From the NCBI RefSeq assembly GCF_025118155.1, contig NW_026251387.1, positions 1,395,501 through 1,459,500 of the forward strand: 64,000 bases of DNA. The letters run 5' to 3'. The notes beneath the pieces were generated by a model. It did no database searches. It was not told the DNA's origin and saw only the letters and a program-made list of their open reading frames with translations. Positions 47,507 through 60,911 of the stretch are shown piece by piece (the stretch's first letter is position 1; the number at the start of each line of letters is the position of its first letter). The DNA comes from Cokeromyces recurvatus (Eukaryota; Mucoromycota; Mucoromycetes; Mucorales; Mucoraceae). The translations under genes and the position numbers were made by a program.

Positions 47507-49622
47507 ATGAGATTTGTTAGTAGTGTTCAAACTGCTTCTATTCTTTTTTCCTTCCTTTTTAGTAGTTCAATTTCAGCCTTACAACCGTCAGAACATAGAT
47601 CTTATTTTTCAACAGTCATTCAGTCAAATAACGTTTATATTATTGGTGGTTCTAATGTATAGGACAATCCATCTATTTATAACAAATAAATTGCTGATAT
47701 AAATTGAAAATAGAATACATTACAAGTTCCCATCCTTAACTTTACATATGGCATCGATATACATGCACCTAATTGGCAAATTCGTACAGGGCCTTCTCCT
47801 ACGGATCATGTCTTGAAGCCTTTCACATATGGCGTCGCCTTTCAAGGAGCTAAAAATCAAGTGTTTGTTCAAGGAGGAGAAGGCACAAGTAGAGAAATGC
47901 AAAATTTAATGAAATACACACCAGCCATAGATGGTTGGGAATATGGTAATATAAACATTCTTATTCCTTTCAGCAGTAGTATAAATTCTCAAAGATGTAT
48001 TGATTTATTGTAGTTTATCAAGAAGCTGCTGATAGACCAGCACCTCAATACTTGATGACTGCTTCAGTCAATCCTTCTACAAATATGGCTTATTATTATG
48101 GTGGGCAACCAACCAAACTTGGTGCATCAGCGGTAATATATTCAATATGTACACAATATAGATATTTTATAGCTAATTTTTTTTTTGCAAGTCTAACGAT
48201 TTCACCAGTTTTGATACTAATACTGGTAAATGGACAAAGCTTTCTCCTTTATACCCTAAAGCTCACCGTCCAGGACGCTCTGCACACTCATCAAATATTA
48301 TGTAAGTAAAGAAAAAAGAAACGAAACAAAACGAAACAAAGAAAAAATGACAAGTAATTGATTCGTAATAACTATTATTATACAGTAACAATCGAGTGTT
48401 TATTATGGGTGGATTAACAGATAGTGCAAATGCTACATTAGATCGAGTATTAGCAGATTTTAAAAGTGTTCTAAGTAAATAAGGAAATGAAAGAAAGAAA
48501 GTATATAATTTTAACTTTTTATTGACGTCTTTATTTTATTTTGTTCTAGTATACGATATTGCTAGTAATACTGCTGTATCCATTGCTACGTTAGGTGATA
48601 TTCCAGATGCTAGATTAGCGTAATTTTCTTTTTCCTTTTATTATTATTCACGTTGAATACATCATATAACTCATTTTCTTTTCTTTTTTTCCTTTTTTTA
48701 ATAAATAAATAGATATTCCACTGCTTTAGGTATAGTAAAGTTAACAAGATTGGCTAAAAAAAAAATATTGGAATATAATATTTTATTTTATATGATAGGA
48801 CTTGATAATAGATCGATAGTTATTTATGGAGGATATTATTATCATGGTAAATCAGGATTATTTCAAGCTGCATCAAATGATGTCTATATTCTTGATACAT
48901 GTACTTTAACATGGAGAAAGCAGCCTGTTACTGGAACTTCTTCTCCTGGTTCTCTTTATGGTCATAATGCAGTGAATATCAATAATTATATGGTTCTTTT
49001 AATGGGAATGACAAATGAAGTGAATTACAATGAAAATATTTATATCCTTGACATGAATCAATGGAAATGGGTAGATAAGATAGATACTCAAAATAGAGTA
49101 GTGGGTGATAGTGATACAATTGCTTTATCATCAACCTGTCAATTTCCTTTACCAAGTGTGAATTCAACTGATTTTTACCCTCTTGATTATGATTTTAGTG
49201 TTCTCGATAATCCACTTCGTTCTATGACGTCCAATTCAAAGAACCATAAAGGACTTATCATTGGTCTTTGTGTGACAGCCATTCTTTTATTATCTATAGG
49301 CGGTGCTTATATGTATGTAAGACGTATTCGGAAGAATGCCAGAAGGTTAAATCCTAGATGGATGCGACCTATCCCTCCTTCTGGTCATCATCATGATAGT
49401 CACGATGTATTTGGTGATGAGAGAGATTATCCGTTATTTGTTTATAACAAGGAATTAGATAATAATAGAGCTGGAGAATCCTATAAAAATCAAGTTCACG
49501 AAGAAGAAGTAAAAATCTATACAGCAGCTGATCATGAACAATGGGAACAACAGTCACAGAATAAAGACGATATTTGGAAACGTATGAAAGGTTTAAATCA
49601 TCATTCCTCCATTCCCAAGTAA
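47507..49622 (+). CDS. Kelch-repeat single-pass membrane protein
   Basis: Eight exons join in phase to 536 residues: 47507-47656, 47714-47945, 48014-48132, 48192-48301, 48386-48474, 48550-48619, 48713-48729 and 48799-49622. A signal peptide (ILFSFLFSSSISA) is followed by kelch-type blades marked by VYIIGGSN, VFVQGGEG, YYYGGQ, VFIMGG, IVIYGGYYY and VLLMGM with trailing W residues. These build a beta-propeller on the outside of the membrane or in a lumen. A transmembrane segment lies at about 415-437 (LIIGLCVTAILLLSIGGAYM), then RRIRKNARR and a hydrophilic tail. Kelch propellers bind proteins or glycans; ligand unknown. Exon 7 is only 17 nt and is required for frame. The intron 1 donor GTATAGG is non-standard. 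Confidence 0.85.
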
Positions 49623-50117
49623 TAATGGATGGACAACGCCTTTTTGATGATAATTTTTATTATGCAGCTTTTTTTTTTTTTTCTTTTTGAATTTTCTGCA
49701 TTAAAATAACTTTTTCTTCTAATGATCATTATTTGTAATCAAATTGAATTCCAGCCGTCTTTTTTCTTTCTTTTTTATATTCATAAATAATAATAATATC
49801 TTAACTTGTTAAATACAATAGCCCTATTTCTTCTCAGGTTAGTGCTGCATGCTTCACTCTTATTATCAAATCCAATCTGTCTGAGTTTATATTTCTGAAT
49901 AAGTAAAGAAATCATTGTACTATTCGCATAAGGCATGCTATATTATTTTTTTTTTTTGAAAGAATTTAAGGAAGCTTTATTTAATCGGCGACTTAATATA
50001 TATATATACACACACACACACAGACAGAGAGAGTGACTATAAAAAATGATTTATTCCCCCCCCCACACACAACATGTCAAATAATAATGATTCAGCTTGT
50101 ATTTCTTTCCTTTAACA

Positions 50118-52082
50118 ATGTATTTATCTTTACTCCCAAGTGAAATACTCGATTTGATTGTATCGAATATATTAAATGATAATAAAAAATATCAATGTCT
50201 TCATGTCTGTAAAAATTGGTATCGAGCGCTTCGTCCATCTCTTTATAGGAATGTAGTTTTGACAAGTCGTCGTCAATTTATACAATTCTTAAATTGCATC
50301 CAACAAAGTGAAGAGATCCATCTTTATATACGACATTTGTATATGAAAGATAATGTAGGATTATCTCAGAATGAAATTGAGTCTTTACCCTATTTATTTC
50401 CTCTACTTGAATCACTCTATTTTAATCCTAAATTATGGAGATATCAACACAATGTATCCTCCTATCATGTAATAAAAAAGAATACATGGAAGAGAATGAA
50501 GGCATTACCGCCGTTAGATTGTATTCAGACCTCTTATCCTTTATTATCTGAATATGGATTTGGATTAGAGGAACTCATACTCAAGGGGAATATAGTCAAT
50601 CCCATGCATAGAACAAAATGTTCTACAAAGGGAGCAACGACTAGTGCTTTACTTCATTTATTGACTCTTACACCCCATCTTAAACGGTTAACCATGTATG
50701 GTCGAGATCATTTTAATCTGATTACATCCAGACAAGCAAATGAGAGAACAGAGTTCACATTAGATGATATCATCCATTTACATGCACTGTTACCTAGTCT
50801 AGTGCAGTTAACATTAATCGATGTTGTGCTTACAATCTCATCGTCGCCATTGGATCAGATACCTGCTAACCAAAGGATGCGAAAATTAGATATCAACCAT
50901 AGCTCTTTAGCTCACTCTACCTGGATTGAAAGTATTGCTAAATTATATCCTCATATAGTCGACTTGAATTTGAATGTAAAGTGGGATCCAGCTTATAAAC
51001 AAACATGCACTTGGAGAGATATTGAGTCTATTCAAGAAGGATTTCATCGAATTGCTACTGAATGTCGTTCACTTGAATCAGTGAATTTAGGACAATTAGA
51101 ATCTGTCTTGAAGATAACGACCGAGAGTAAATTCTTTGATTCATTATCAAGGGTAACATCATCAGGTCTAGTCGAATTAAATAATATATGTCTTGATAGA
51201 AATATGTATGGGAAATTGGCTTCAAATTCCTTTGCTACCTTTATGGCATGTACAAGTCCTATAAAGACAAGAACACTTGGAGTTCAATTATGGCGTGATT
51301 TAGGAAATATAGAAAACGTGATGAAAACGATCGGGACTTGTCATCGTTTAACTGAACTTGAGCTTAGTTGTGGTCGCTATTGTTATTCATGGAATTATGG
51401 ATGCGATATTGACACGATTGTAAAATATTGTCCTCAACTTGAAAGACTTAGTTTAAGTATAGCTCGACTTGGCTATTCTAAAAGAGACGAAGGTGATGGT
51501 ACGATCACTGTTTCTAATATTAAATCAATTTACTTGAATCAGATTCATTTTACAACAGAGGCTATGCATGCCATAGCTAAATATTGTCCTCAGTTAGAAT
51601 ATTTTGAGTTAATTCATTGTGTAAAAGATAAAGATAGCTTAGCAAACAAGATTCATATTGCTTTACCTTATCAACATTTAAAAACGTTAAAATTAGAACA
51701 CGTCTATCTTCGACCAAGTCCCTATGTAGAAAAATGTAATATAGATGCTGCTCTATTAGCTGTTAATTATTCGAATAGAAATGAACATGATTGGAAGAGA
51801 CAATCTAAAAGACTTTGTACGAGATGGTATCATTTATGCTGTCAAAGAAACAAGTCAACTACAACAAAGCATGTTCGACAATTAAGAAGACTTGATTATA
51901 TAAAATCAGAAAAAGTAAAAAATTATGTTATGAAATATGAAGATTGGGACCATTTAGAAGAGAATTCTATTCGTAGAACATATCGTGAATTTGATTACTG
52001 GGATAGTGATATCCCTTATGGATTTGTACAAATTGAATGTAAATACGTAGATAATTTAATTTTTAACGAAGTAATATTGTAG
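50118..52082 (+). CDS. F-box protein with leucine-rich-repeat-like body
   Basis: A single exon of 654 residues. I start at the ATG at 50118, because LLPSEILDLIVSNIL follows directly, as usual for an N-terminal F-box. The F-box (about 4-50) continues with CLHVCKNWYRALRPSLYRNVVL. It would bind Skp1 in an SCF ubiquitin ligase. The body has irregular LRR-like strands (LKRLTMYG, LVQLTLIDV, IVDLNLNV, LTELELSCG, LERLSLSI, LEYFELIHC, LKTLKLEHV), which form the substrate arc. The basic C-terminus (KRQSKRLCTRWYHLCCQRNK) is unusual. Such Mucorales F-box proteins are numerous and fast-evolving, so the target is unknown. Confidence 0.85.
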   Translation: MYLSLLPSEILDLIVSNILNDNKKYQCLHVCKNWYRALRPSLYRNVVLTSRRQFIQFLNCIQQSEEIHLYIRHLYMKDNVGLSQNEIESLPYLFPLLESLYFNPKLWRYQHNVSSYHVIKKNTWKRMKALPPLDCIQTSYPLLSEYGFGLEELILKGNIVNPMHRTKCSTKGATTSALLHLLTLTPHLKRLTMYGRDHFNLITSRQANERTEFTLDDIIHLHALLPSLVQLTLIDVVLTISSSPLDQIPANQRMRKLDINHSSLAHSTWIESIAKLYPHIVDLNLNVKWDPAYKQTCTWRDIESIQEGFHRIATECRSLESVNLGQLESVLKITTESKFFDSLSRVTSSGLVELNNICLDRNMYGKLASNSFATFMACTSPIKTRTLGVQLWRDLGNIENVMKTIGTCHRLTELELSCGRYCYSWNYGCDIDTIVKYCPQLERLSLSIARLGYSKRDEGDGTITVSNIKSIYLNQIHFTTEAMHAIAKYCPQLEYFELIHCVKDKDSLANKIHIALPYQHLKTLKLEHVYLRPSPYVEKCNIDAALLAVNYSNRNEHDWKRQSKRLCTRWYHLCCQRNKSTTTKHVRQLRRLDYIKSEKVKNYVMKYEDWDHLEENSIRRTYREFDYWDSDIPYGFVQIECKYVDNLIFNEVIL

Positions 52083-52193
52083 TGACGACAGCAGCAGTAA
52101 TAGCAGTAGCAGTAATAGCAGTAGCAGTAGTAGCAGTAGCAGTAATAGTAGCAGCGAGCGGATAACTAATTTATTTATATTATTAACAACAAC

Positions 52194-52224
<31 letters not shown>

Positions 52225-52564
52225 TTTTTTTTCTTCTTCTTCTTCTTCTTCTTTTCTATCTTCATTCAAGAAAGTTATTTAAACAACTTTTATTTTATTT
52301 TCTCTTGTTTATTCATCCTTAACTACTTGTAAACAAGCAATAAACCCTTTCTTATTTCAACTTTTTTTTTATTTTTATTTTATTTTTATTTTATTTTATT
52401 TTTATTTTATTTTATTTTATTTTTTTATTTTATTTTATTTTATTTTATTTTTTTTTTCAAAGAAAATAAAAAGAAACGAAATCTTATTCAATTCGAAAAA
52501 GACACACAAAACAAACAAAGCTAAATTTTAATCCGATTATTTAAATTACAATTTACTGTTAATC
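52083..52564. repeat. Low-complexity spacer: (AGC/AGT)n, (AAT)n, (TTC)n and (ATTTT)n arrays
   Basis: Consecutive simple arrays: AGCAGTAAT-type triplets at 52089-52155, AAT at about 52194-52219, TCT at about 52230-52255, and ATTTT units at about 52370-52458. Several repeat classes abut in under 500 nt between the F-box stop and the DDX6 start. The pyrimidine tract near the end probably serves the DDX6 core promoter. Confidence 0.8.
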
Positions 52565-54200
52565 ATGAGGTATTTATATATAAACATGTACTAGTATTGA
52601 AATACAACAATGAACTTAAAAAATTAAAACTGAATGGTGTAGTCACGAAAACGATAACTGGAAAAAGAATCTTATTCTTCCTGCTAAGGATGTTAGACCA
52701 CAAACAGAGGTATGTATAGATAGATGTATATATTTTATATAGATAAAGGTGACATCTTTCTAACATGTATATAATAGGATGTAACAGCGACAAAAGGAAA
52801 TGAATTTGAAGACTATTTTTTAAAAAGAGAATTATTGATGGGTATTTTTGAAGCAGGATTTGAAAGACCTTCACCTATTCAGGAAGAAGCTATACCCATT
52901 GCATTAACTGGACGCGATATTCTTGCTAGAGCTAAAAATGGTACCGGTAAAACAGCTGCCTTTGTGATTCCTACCTTAGAAAAGATTAACAATAAAAAAC
53001 CAAAGATTCAAGCATTATTACTTGTACCTACTCGTGAACTAGCCCTTCAGACATCACAAGTGTGTAAAACATTAGGTAAACATCTTAATCTTCAAATTAT
53101 GGTTACAACAGGCGGTACAACATTAAAGGATGATATCATGCGTTTAAATGAAGTTGTTCATGTTGTGGTGGGTACACCAGGCCGTATTCTTGATTTAGCT
53201 TCTAAAGGTGTAGCCGATTTTAGTGAAGCAACTACCTTTGTGATGGATGAAGCTGATAAACTTTTATCTCCTGAATTTACACCTATTATCGAACAACTTA
53301 TTCAATTCTTCCCTAAAGACAGACAAATCATGTTATTCAGTGCTACTTTCCCTTTAATTGTGAAAAACTTCAAAGATAAATTTTTAGTTAAACCTTATGA
53401 AATCAATCTAATGGACGAATTAACGCTTCGAGGTGTCACTCAATATTATGCTTATGTAGAAGAAAAGCAAAAAGTGCATTGTTTAAATACATTATTCTCA
53501 AAGGTATATAAATACTCCTTCTATATTCTATCTGTTTTGACTTATCTTCTTTATATCTATTTAGTTGCAAATTAATCAATCTATTATTTTCTGTAATTCT
53601 ACAAATCGTGTAGAGCTTTTAGCAAAGAAAATCACTGAGCTGGGCTATTCGTGCTTTTATTCACATGCTAAAATGTTACAAAGTCATCGTAATCGTGTAT
53701 TTCATGACTTTAGAAATGGTGTATGTCGTAACTTGGTGTGTTCAGATTTATTGACACGTGGTATTGATATTCAAGCAGTGAATGTGGTTATTAACTTTGA
53801 TTTCCCAAAAAATGCTGAAACTTATTTGCATCGTATTGGTCGTTCAGGTCGTTTTGGTCATTTGGGTTTAGCTATCAATTTAATTACTTATGAAGATCGA
53901 TTTAATCTTTATAAGATTGAAAGAGAATTAGGAACAGAAATTCAACCCATTCCTCCAGTCATTGATAAAAGTCTTTACGTTGCACCTAATGCTTTGGATG
54001 AAGCTCAAATACAACAACCCAATCATCAACAAGCTTTAGCTACACGTCAACAACAACAACAACAAAATAATAAAGAACAGCAACAATCTCAATATTATCA
54101 AAATCAAAATAATAACAGATTAAATAATTGGCGTGGAAAAGTGAGTCGAGGTGGTGGAGGTCAACATTATTACAACAGATCTAACAATCCTATGAATTAA
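52565..54200 (+). CDS. DHH1: DEAD-box RNA helicase DDX6/Dhh1 (decapping activator, translational repressor)
   Basis: Four exons join to 477 residues: 52565-52569, 52643-52709, 52778-53503 and 53565-54200. The first coding exon is only ATGAG. Splicing completes the second codon and gives [18 protein letters not shown], matching the Dhh1/DDX6 N-terminus. The rest is nearly textbook: [20 protein letters not shown] motif, AKNGTGKT (I), PTRELALQ (Ia), TPGR (Ib), DEAD (II), SAT (III), then RecA2 with [22 protein letters not shown] and HRIGRSGR (VI). The tail is Gln/Asn-rich ([13 protein letters not shown]), as in yeast Dhh1. It works with Pat1, Edc3 and Dcp2 in P-bodies to repress and decap mRNAs. 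Confidence 0.97.
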
Positions 54201-54651
54201 TCTTTTTTTTTTTTTTTTGTTGTTTTTTTTTTTTGTTTTTTTGTTTTTTTTTTTTTTTTTTTTTTTTAAGGGAGCATAATTTTGTTCTTGCTTTTTTTTT
54301 TTTTTTTTTTAAAAAAAAGAAAAAAAAAACACGTCAAAATGAGATAACGCGATATTTAATTTTGATTGAAAGTTTTTTTTTTTTGTTATTGTTGCAAAAT
54401 AAAGAAAAAAAAATCAACTAGTGAAGTATGTATAGTTTAAATGTAATTAGGCTATATTATATACACATGCTGTCTGCGTAATAGAAAGTGCTTTTTTATT
54501 TTATTTTTTTACATGCATACTACCAATGAAGAAAAGAAAAGAAAAAAAAAGGACGGAGGTTAAATTAAATAAACTTGTTCTTCTTCTCCGTAGCAAGTAA
54601 ATATATTTTTACATACACTTTTATTGCTTTTTCTCAATCAATCAATCAATC
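54201..54651. other. Intergenic, DDX6 3' end and RAD50 promoter
   Basis: Long T-runs at about 54203-54266 and 54292-54310, then A-runs. A TCAATCAATCAATCA repeat at 54635-54650 lies directly before the RAD50 ATG. No gene. Confidence 0.6.
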
Positions 54652-54819
54652 ATGTCACAAATTCAAAGTATGGCCATTTTGGGCATTCGTTCATTTAGTC
54701 CAGAGGAACCAAGTTATATAAATTTTTTTTCTCCTTTAACTTTAATTGTTGGGCCTAATGGTTCTGGTAAAACTGTGTGTAATTTTATTCTTTGTAATAG
54801 ATCAAAATAGACATGTTAA

Positions 54820-54852
<33 letters not shown>

Positions 54853-56924
54853 AAATTCTTAAAAAAAACACACACACACCTCTTTCCTTTCCCCCCCCCC
54901 ACCCCTTTTCCCTTTTAGACAATAATTGAAAGTCTTCGATTTGCTTGTACTGGCGATTCTCCACCTAATAGTAAAGGTGGTGCATTTGTTAATGATCCAA
55001 AAGTATATATATAAATACATGTTTAGAGTTAAATATAAAACTGTTGTCTATTGGGTAATGCTTACCTTTTGAGTATTCTGATTTTAGATTGCAGGTACTA
55101 ATGAAGTAAAAGCTCAAGTGAAGCTTAAGTTTTATAATGTCAATGGGCAAAAAATCGTTTGCAGTCGTTCTTTAGCTGTCACTCAAAAGAAAGCATCTGT
55201 TACTCAGAAAACAATTGATAATACATTATTAAAATATGATCCAGTGACAGGAGAGGTTAGAGACAAAAAAATGCAAATGTGAAATAATTTTTATCTAATT
55301 TATTATTATTATTAGGCATTTAGTATTACTAACAGATGTGCTGATATAGATGCAGAACTTCTAGTCCACTTGGGTGTACCTAAAGCTATTTTAGATAATG
55401 TTATATTTTGTCATCAGGAAGATAGTAATTGGCCACTTTCTGAGTCAAGTGTATTAAAAAAGAAGTTTGATGATATATTTTCTTCCAAACGATTTGCTGT
55501 TGCATTGGATAATATAAAGGAGATACGTAAAGAAACGACACAAGAGATTCGTCTTGGTCATGTTCGATTAGAGGCCTTGAAGACAGATACAGTAAAAGCG
55601 AAAAAGATACGTGAGCATTTAAGAAAACTGAATCAGCAGATGACTGCTAAAGCAGAGAAATTAGAGTGGATTGAATCCAAAATTACAACTGTTGAACAAG
55701 AAACAAGCCGACTGAATCAAGTCCTTCGTCATATTGGAGATATTGGGGATCAAATTCAACAATTGACGAATAAGAAAGAGTTTTATGAAAGCACATTACG
55801 TTCTATTGAATCTCATATGACTCATCGTGAAGAATCGACTGAGGAGTTGATTGAATTATTGAAAAGACATCGTATCAAGGAAGACGAAAATCAGGAAGAA
55901 AAAGTGGCAGTAACGATTGAAAAGTCAAAGTTGGAAAGAAAGTTAAAAAGAATGAGAGATGAATTATCACAGGGGCACCTAGAGATGGGTCGTTTAGAGG
56001 CGTCACGTGAGGAACATGAACGACAGATAAAGTTACGGTCTGATTTAATTCAAAGGATCAACGCCTCACACTCTTTAAATCTACCAATAGAAGATGGTAT
56101 AACAGCTGCCCGTACCTTTAAAGATTGGATAAAAGAAAACGAATCAAAAAATGAAAAACTAAAGGATGAAGCGATGTCTAAACAAAATGCTCTTTCTGAT
56201 GAATTACAAGTTTTAAGGAGTCGACATTTGTCTATTGAAGAAAATAAGAAATACTTGCAAAAACGTATTGTAAGTGAATGCATTTATTTCATTATTGAGA
56301 ATACCATTTTATTTTATTTTATTTTATTTTTTAAACACGATATTATATAGGAACAAGATAAAATTCAAATTGATATAATTACAAACAAAATCAAGAGCTT
56401 TCAGATATCCAAAATTGAACTTGATTCAATTAAAAATAAAATGGAAGATTATGTAAGTAATTTTTATTCAACTCTTGTTAACAGATATATATACAAATAT
56501 ATATTTTTACATATGCTGCCTTAATTACATTATAGAAGCGAAAGCTTGCGACAATAGGCTCTGATACGACTGAATCAATTCAAAAATCGATTAGTATAAA
56601 GGAAAGTGAGCTAAGAGAATTAGATGATAAAATAAGCGATTTAAATGATGAATTGGCGATGCTAAGTAAACAAAGTGATGCTCGAGCAAAACTATCATTA
56701 AAACGGGAAGAAAAGGATACAAAAGAAACAACACTGAATAAGATGTATGTATGACAGTATTTACTTTCTAACATCTTTCTAAACGTGGTTTTATTATTAT
56801 TATTATTATTGTTCTTACGAAAAAATATAGATATAATGATTGTATTCAGGATGTTGAGTATTTATTAAAATCAAGACCATCAATAGCAAATCTTGAAAAA
56901 GAGCTTTATATTTACAAGAAGTAT

Positions 56925-56971
<47 letters not shown>

Positions 56972-57012
56972 CTTATATACCTGAAAGGAATGTTATTCAT
57001 TTTGTTTTCTTT

Positions 57013-57055
<43 letters not shown>

Positions 57056-60000
57056 TCTTTATATACATATTTACATATTGAATGTATAGTGCAAAAGAAA
57101 AGAAGTTAACGTCATTAATCGAAGTTAGGAATAAAACAGCACGCGAATTATCTGCATCTGATACTAAATTAAAAATGGTGAAACAAAATTATGACAAGTT
57201 AAAAAAGGAGACAGAAAGTAAAATACACTCTAGATTATTATTATTTTACACAAGAATAATACTCTTTATTATTTAGGATATGAAGCTATTATACATAAAG
57301 TATGCGGTAATAAAAATTTACCAAATGAGATTACAGCCATAGAAAAAAAAATTGAAGAATGGAGAATGTAAGGAATCTATGCAAAAGAATATATGTTTGA
57401 AAATTAAACTCTTCTTTCCTTGTTTTCTTTTTTTTTTTTAAAAAAAAAAAGACGAATCGCTAATATGGATGGTGCACTTATGATTTATAAGAAATACTCG
57501 GATAATCAAAAAAGTGGTAACTGTTGTCCTTTGTGTACAAGAGATTTTGTAGATAATACTGAAGTAGAAACATTTAATGCTCAGGTAACCTATTACAGTT
57601 AAAAGTCAATACAGCTTATTGATTTAACCACGTATGTATATATGGATGATAGTTGGAACAAATGCAATCTTTTATTCCAGCCAAACAAAATGAACTAAAG
57701 AATCAGTTAGCGATTATGGAGAATAAGAAAAAGAAACTAAAGGATGCTCAGGGTACTTGGATCAATTTGGAAACAGTAAGAAAAGATTTAGCAACTGTCA
57801 AAGAAAGTGTAGATACTTTTGAAGCTGAAAAAGAAGAAGCAACTAATAAAGCTGATATTGTAAGTCTTTATGGTTTATTAAACAAACAAAAAAAAAATAG
57901 GCTCGTTACTTACTATATCTAAAATTAGGCGTCTACTGAGCTTGTGGAAGTGGATAATTGCAAGATTAAGGCTGATAAACTTTTACTTATTGCAGGGAAC
58001 GTAAATCGCATTTATAATGAAGTTCAAACTTTAAATCAAGATATAGAAATAATTGAGAATGAATTACAATTTTCAGGCTCTACACGTACTATGTTCGATG
58101 TTCAAGGTGAATTAGAAACTCTTGCAGAAAAAAGGTAATTATATCCACTTTATAAAACTATTCAAATGCTTAACTTTTTGGCTTTCCTTTTTTTTTTTAA
58201 AAGTAAATTTGTCCGACGAGAAATAAAACGCCTTCATACAGATATTGATATTGCTTATCGACAAAAGCAATCTATTGAACGTGCCTTAAATGACTCAAAA
58301 GAAAAGTTACTTACATTAGAACATCAAAGAGATTTTAAGGTGGGTCTTGAGCTTCAGTTATCTGAATTGAAAGAACAAATGCAAGAACACATAAATGAAT
58401 GTGAAGTAAGTTTTTTTTTTTTTTTTTTCTTTTTTTAAATGCATATAAACAGCTCTTTCTATAAATGATATATTTATTTTATTTATTTATTTTCGACAAA
58501 TAGAAAATTGATAAAGATAGCTCTCCTTTAGAAGAACAGGTTCAAAAAGCTACAAGAGAATATGAAGAAGCTGTTAAAAAGTGGCGGGAAGTAGAAGAAG
58601 AGGCATCCACTAAAGAACGTGATATAACACGTTTTGATGAACGTCTTGATGAATATAATTTAAATTTATCAAAGTAAGGCTCTCTCTCTATATATATATT
58701 TATATAATCATTCATTATATTTAAATATAACGTAATTATTGTGTAGGAGTGAAAGAGTAACAAATAATGAAAAAATAGACGTACTAAAGAGAGAAATGAC
58801 AGATATGGAAAAGTTAATAAATGAAACCTCTGAACAAATCATGAAAATTGAAGATAAACTTTCAATTATTGAAAAGGACGAAGCTGAGAGACGTGGAATT
58901 GAACGTGATTTACAAGACCAAATCAAATACCGAGAAATACAGGCAGAATTAAATCAGTGTGAAGAAAAGTTAAGTCGCATGGATGAGAAACTAGGAGACT
59001 ATGATATAAATAAAATAAAACAAGATCTTAATGAAGCTAAAAATGATGAATCAGAGTTACTTGATAAGGTAAATAGGAAACTTTCTATAGAATATAAACA
59101 TACTTACAGGAATGATATTACTATTCATAGCGTGGAAGTATTCGAGGAGAGATTGTACAAATGCGAGATCAGATAAAAAGATATGAACACGAATTATCCA
59201 CAGATTATTCTGATGTTGATGGTCGTTATGGTAGATTATTCCTTGATGTAAGAACAAACGAGATTGCCAATAATGATCTCGAGAAATATACCAAAATTTT
59301 ACAAACTGCAATTATGAAGTATCATTCTTTAAAAATGCAAAACCTGAACAAAATAATAAAAGATTTATGGATAGATACATACAAAGGAGGAGGTAATATA
59401 AATCCAATTTTAACGTGTGTTAATATATGCATATTTATATATGTAATATATAGATATTGATTATATTGAAATTCGTGCTGACAATGAAGGAACGACTGCA
59501 AATAGAACGTTTAATTATAGAGTAAGCTTGAATTTTAAATACAAGAATCATAATAACGCTTGTTATATATATATAGGTTGTAATGATTAAAAATGGATCT
59601 GAATTAAATATGAGAGGTAGATGTAGTGCTGGTCAAAAAGTTCTAGCATCTATTATTATTCGACTTGCTTTAGCCGAAACGTTTTGTGTAAATTGTGGTA
59701 TCTTTACTCTAGATGAGCCTACGACCAATTTAGATCGTGATAATATTGAAAGTTTAGCAGAGAATCTTGCAAGGTAAAATAGATTCATACTTTATTACAT
59801 GCATGTATATGCGTCTTTTTATTTATTTGTATATAAACTAGAATCATTAAAAAGCGAAGACAGCAATCAAACCTTCAATTTGTAATCATTACTCATGATG
59901 AAGAATTTGTAGAATATTTATCTCGAGAAAATATTCTTGAAAAATATTATCGTGTTCAAAAGGATCAGCAGTAAGTTTTTGTATATAACAAAAATCTCTT

Positions 60001-60081
60001 TCTGGTTTTATTCATTTTATTTCATTAAATAGACAGCATAGTATCATTACCATACAAGGTGGAACTGAGTCCACTATTTAG
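54652..60081 (+). CDS. RAD50: RAD50, SMC-like ATPase of the MRN double-strand-break repair complex
   Basis: Twenty exons join in phase to 1297 residues (human 1312): 54652-54774, 54919-55002, 55088-55255, 55316-56269, 56351-56452, 56536-56744, 56831-56920, 57090-57217, 57277-57367, 57452-57584, 57653-57859, 57929-58134, 58204-58405, 58504-58673, 58747-59068, 59131-59392, 59454-59521, 59577-59773, 59842-59970 and 60033-60081. Walker A is GPNGSGKT (34-41). [16 protein letters not shown] is the RAD50 signature. Long coiled-coil arms flank the zinc hook CPLC (C675, C678). The ABC signature [10 protein letters not shown] (from 1185) and Walker [11 protein letters not shown] (D1219) close the ATPase head. 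With Mre11 and Nbs1 it tethers and processes broken ends and activates Tel1/ATM. The intron at 56921-57089 carries poly-A and TA runs. Confidence 0.97.
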
Positions 60082-60181
60082 AATAATAGGTTATGTTTAC
60101 ATAATATAAAAACTTTGTGTTCACAGAACAGGAAAGAGGGGAAACTGATTATGTAATAAATCTGATGTTTTTACCTTATTT

Positions 60182-60223
<42 letters not shown>

Positions 60224-60358
60224 GGTCATCATATGATATTGAGGTCCGGTTTGGCAGCAGCAATCTTCTGTTGTTATTCCGTTCTTTATAAGTTTAAAAT
60301 TTTTAGCATTTTAATTTCTATTTCTATCCTTTTTTTTTTTTTATTAACCATACTGGTA
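60082..60358. other. Short intergenic with a poly-A run
   Basis: Contains RAD50 3' end, A-run at about 60188-60221 and a T-run at about 60330-60342 directly before the next ATG. An in-frame upstream extension of the next gene (from 60233) is hydrophobic leader translation, not used as start. Confidence 0.5.
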
Positions 60359-60874
60359 ATGACGAAATACATCTCTGACAAAGATCTTCAAGGATTGCAT
60401 CTATATAAATATGGAGGAGTTGATAAATCTCTTGTTTCAAGATATATCTTGGGCCCTTATTGGAATAACCTCATCAAACTATTCCCTCTCTGGATGGCGT
60501 AAGTTACATGTTGGCTCCACTTATTTAACCTTGTTTCTAATAACGATTTTTAAAAAAAAATAGACCAAATATGATTACTTTATTAGGTTTACTAGTCGTC
60601 GTTACTAATGTTATAACTTTATTCTATTATACTTCTGATCTTGGCGAATGTCCGAATTGGGTTTATACGACGTAAATATAGAGATTAAAGAATTAACGAG
60701 AAAAAAAAAAAAAGAGAGACCTTATCAATTTATTTTATTCTTAGTTTTGGTATCGGCTTATTTATTTATCAGTCATTAGATGCTATTGACGGTAAACAAG
60801 CAAGACGTACACAAACTTCAGGTCCATTAGGTGAATTATTTGATCATGGTATGTATATATTTATTATTATATCC

Positions 60875-60911
<37 letters not shown>

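Noticed and set aside
52835..53575. Start of the helicase at the Met near 52835
   Set aside because: It would cut off the conserved N-terminal segment and [13 protein letters not shown], which splice in phase from upstream exons.
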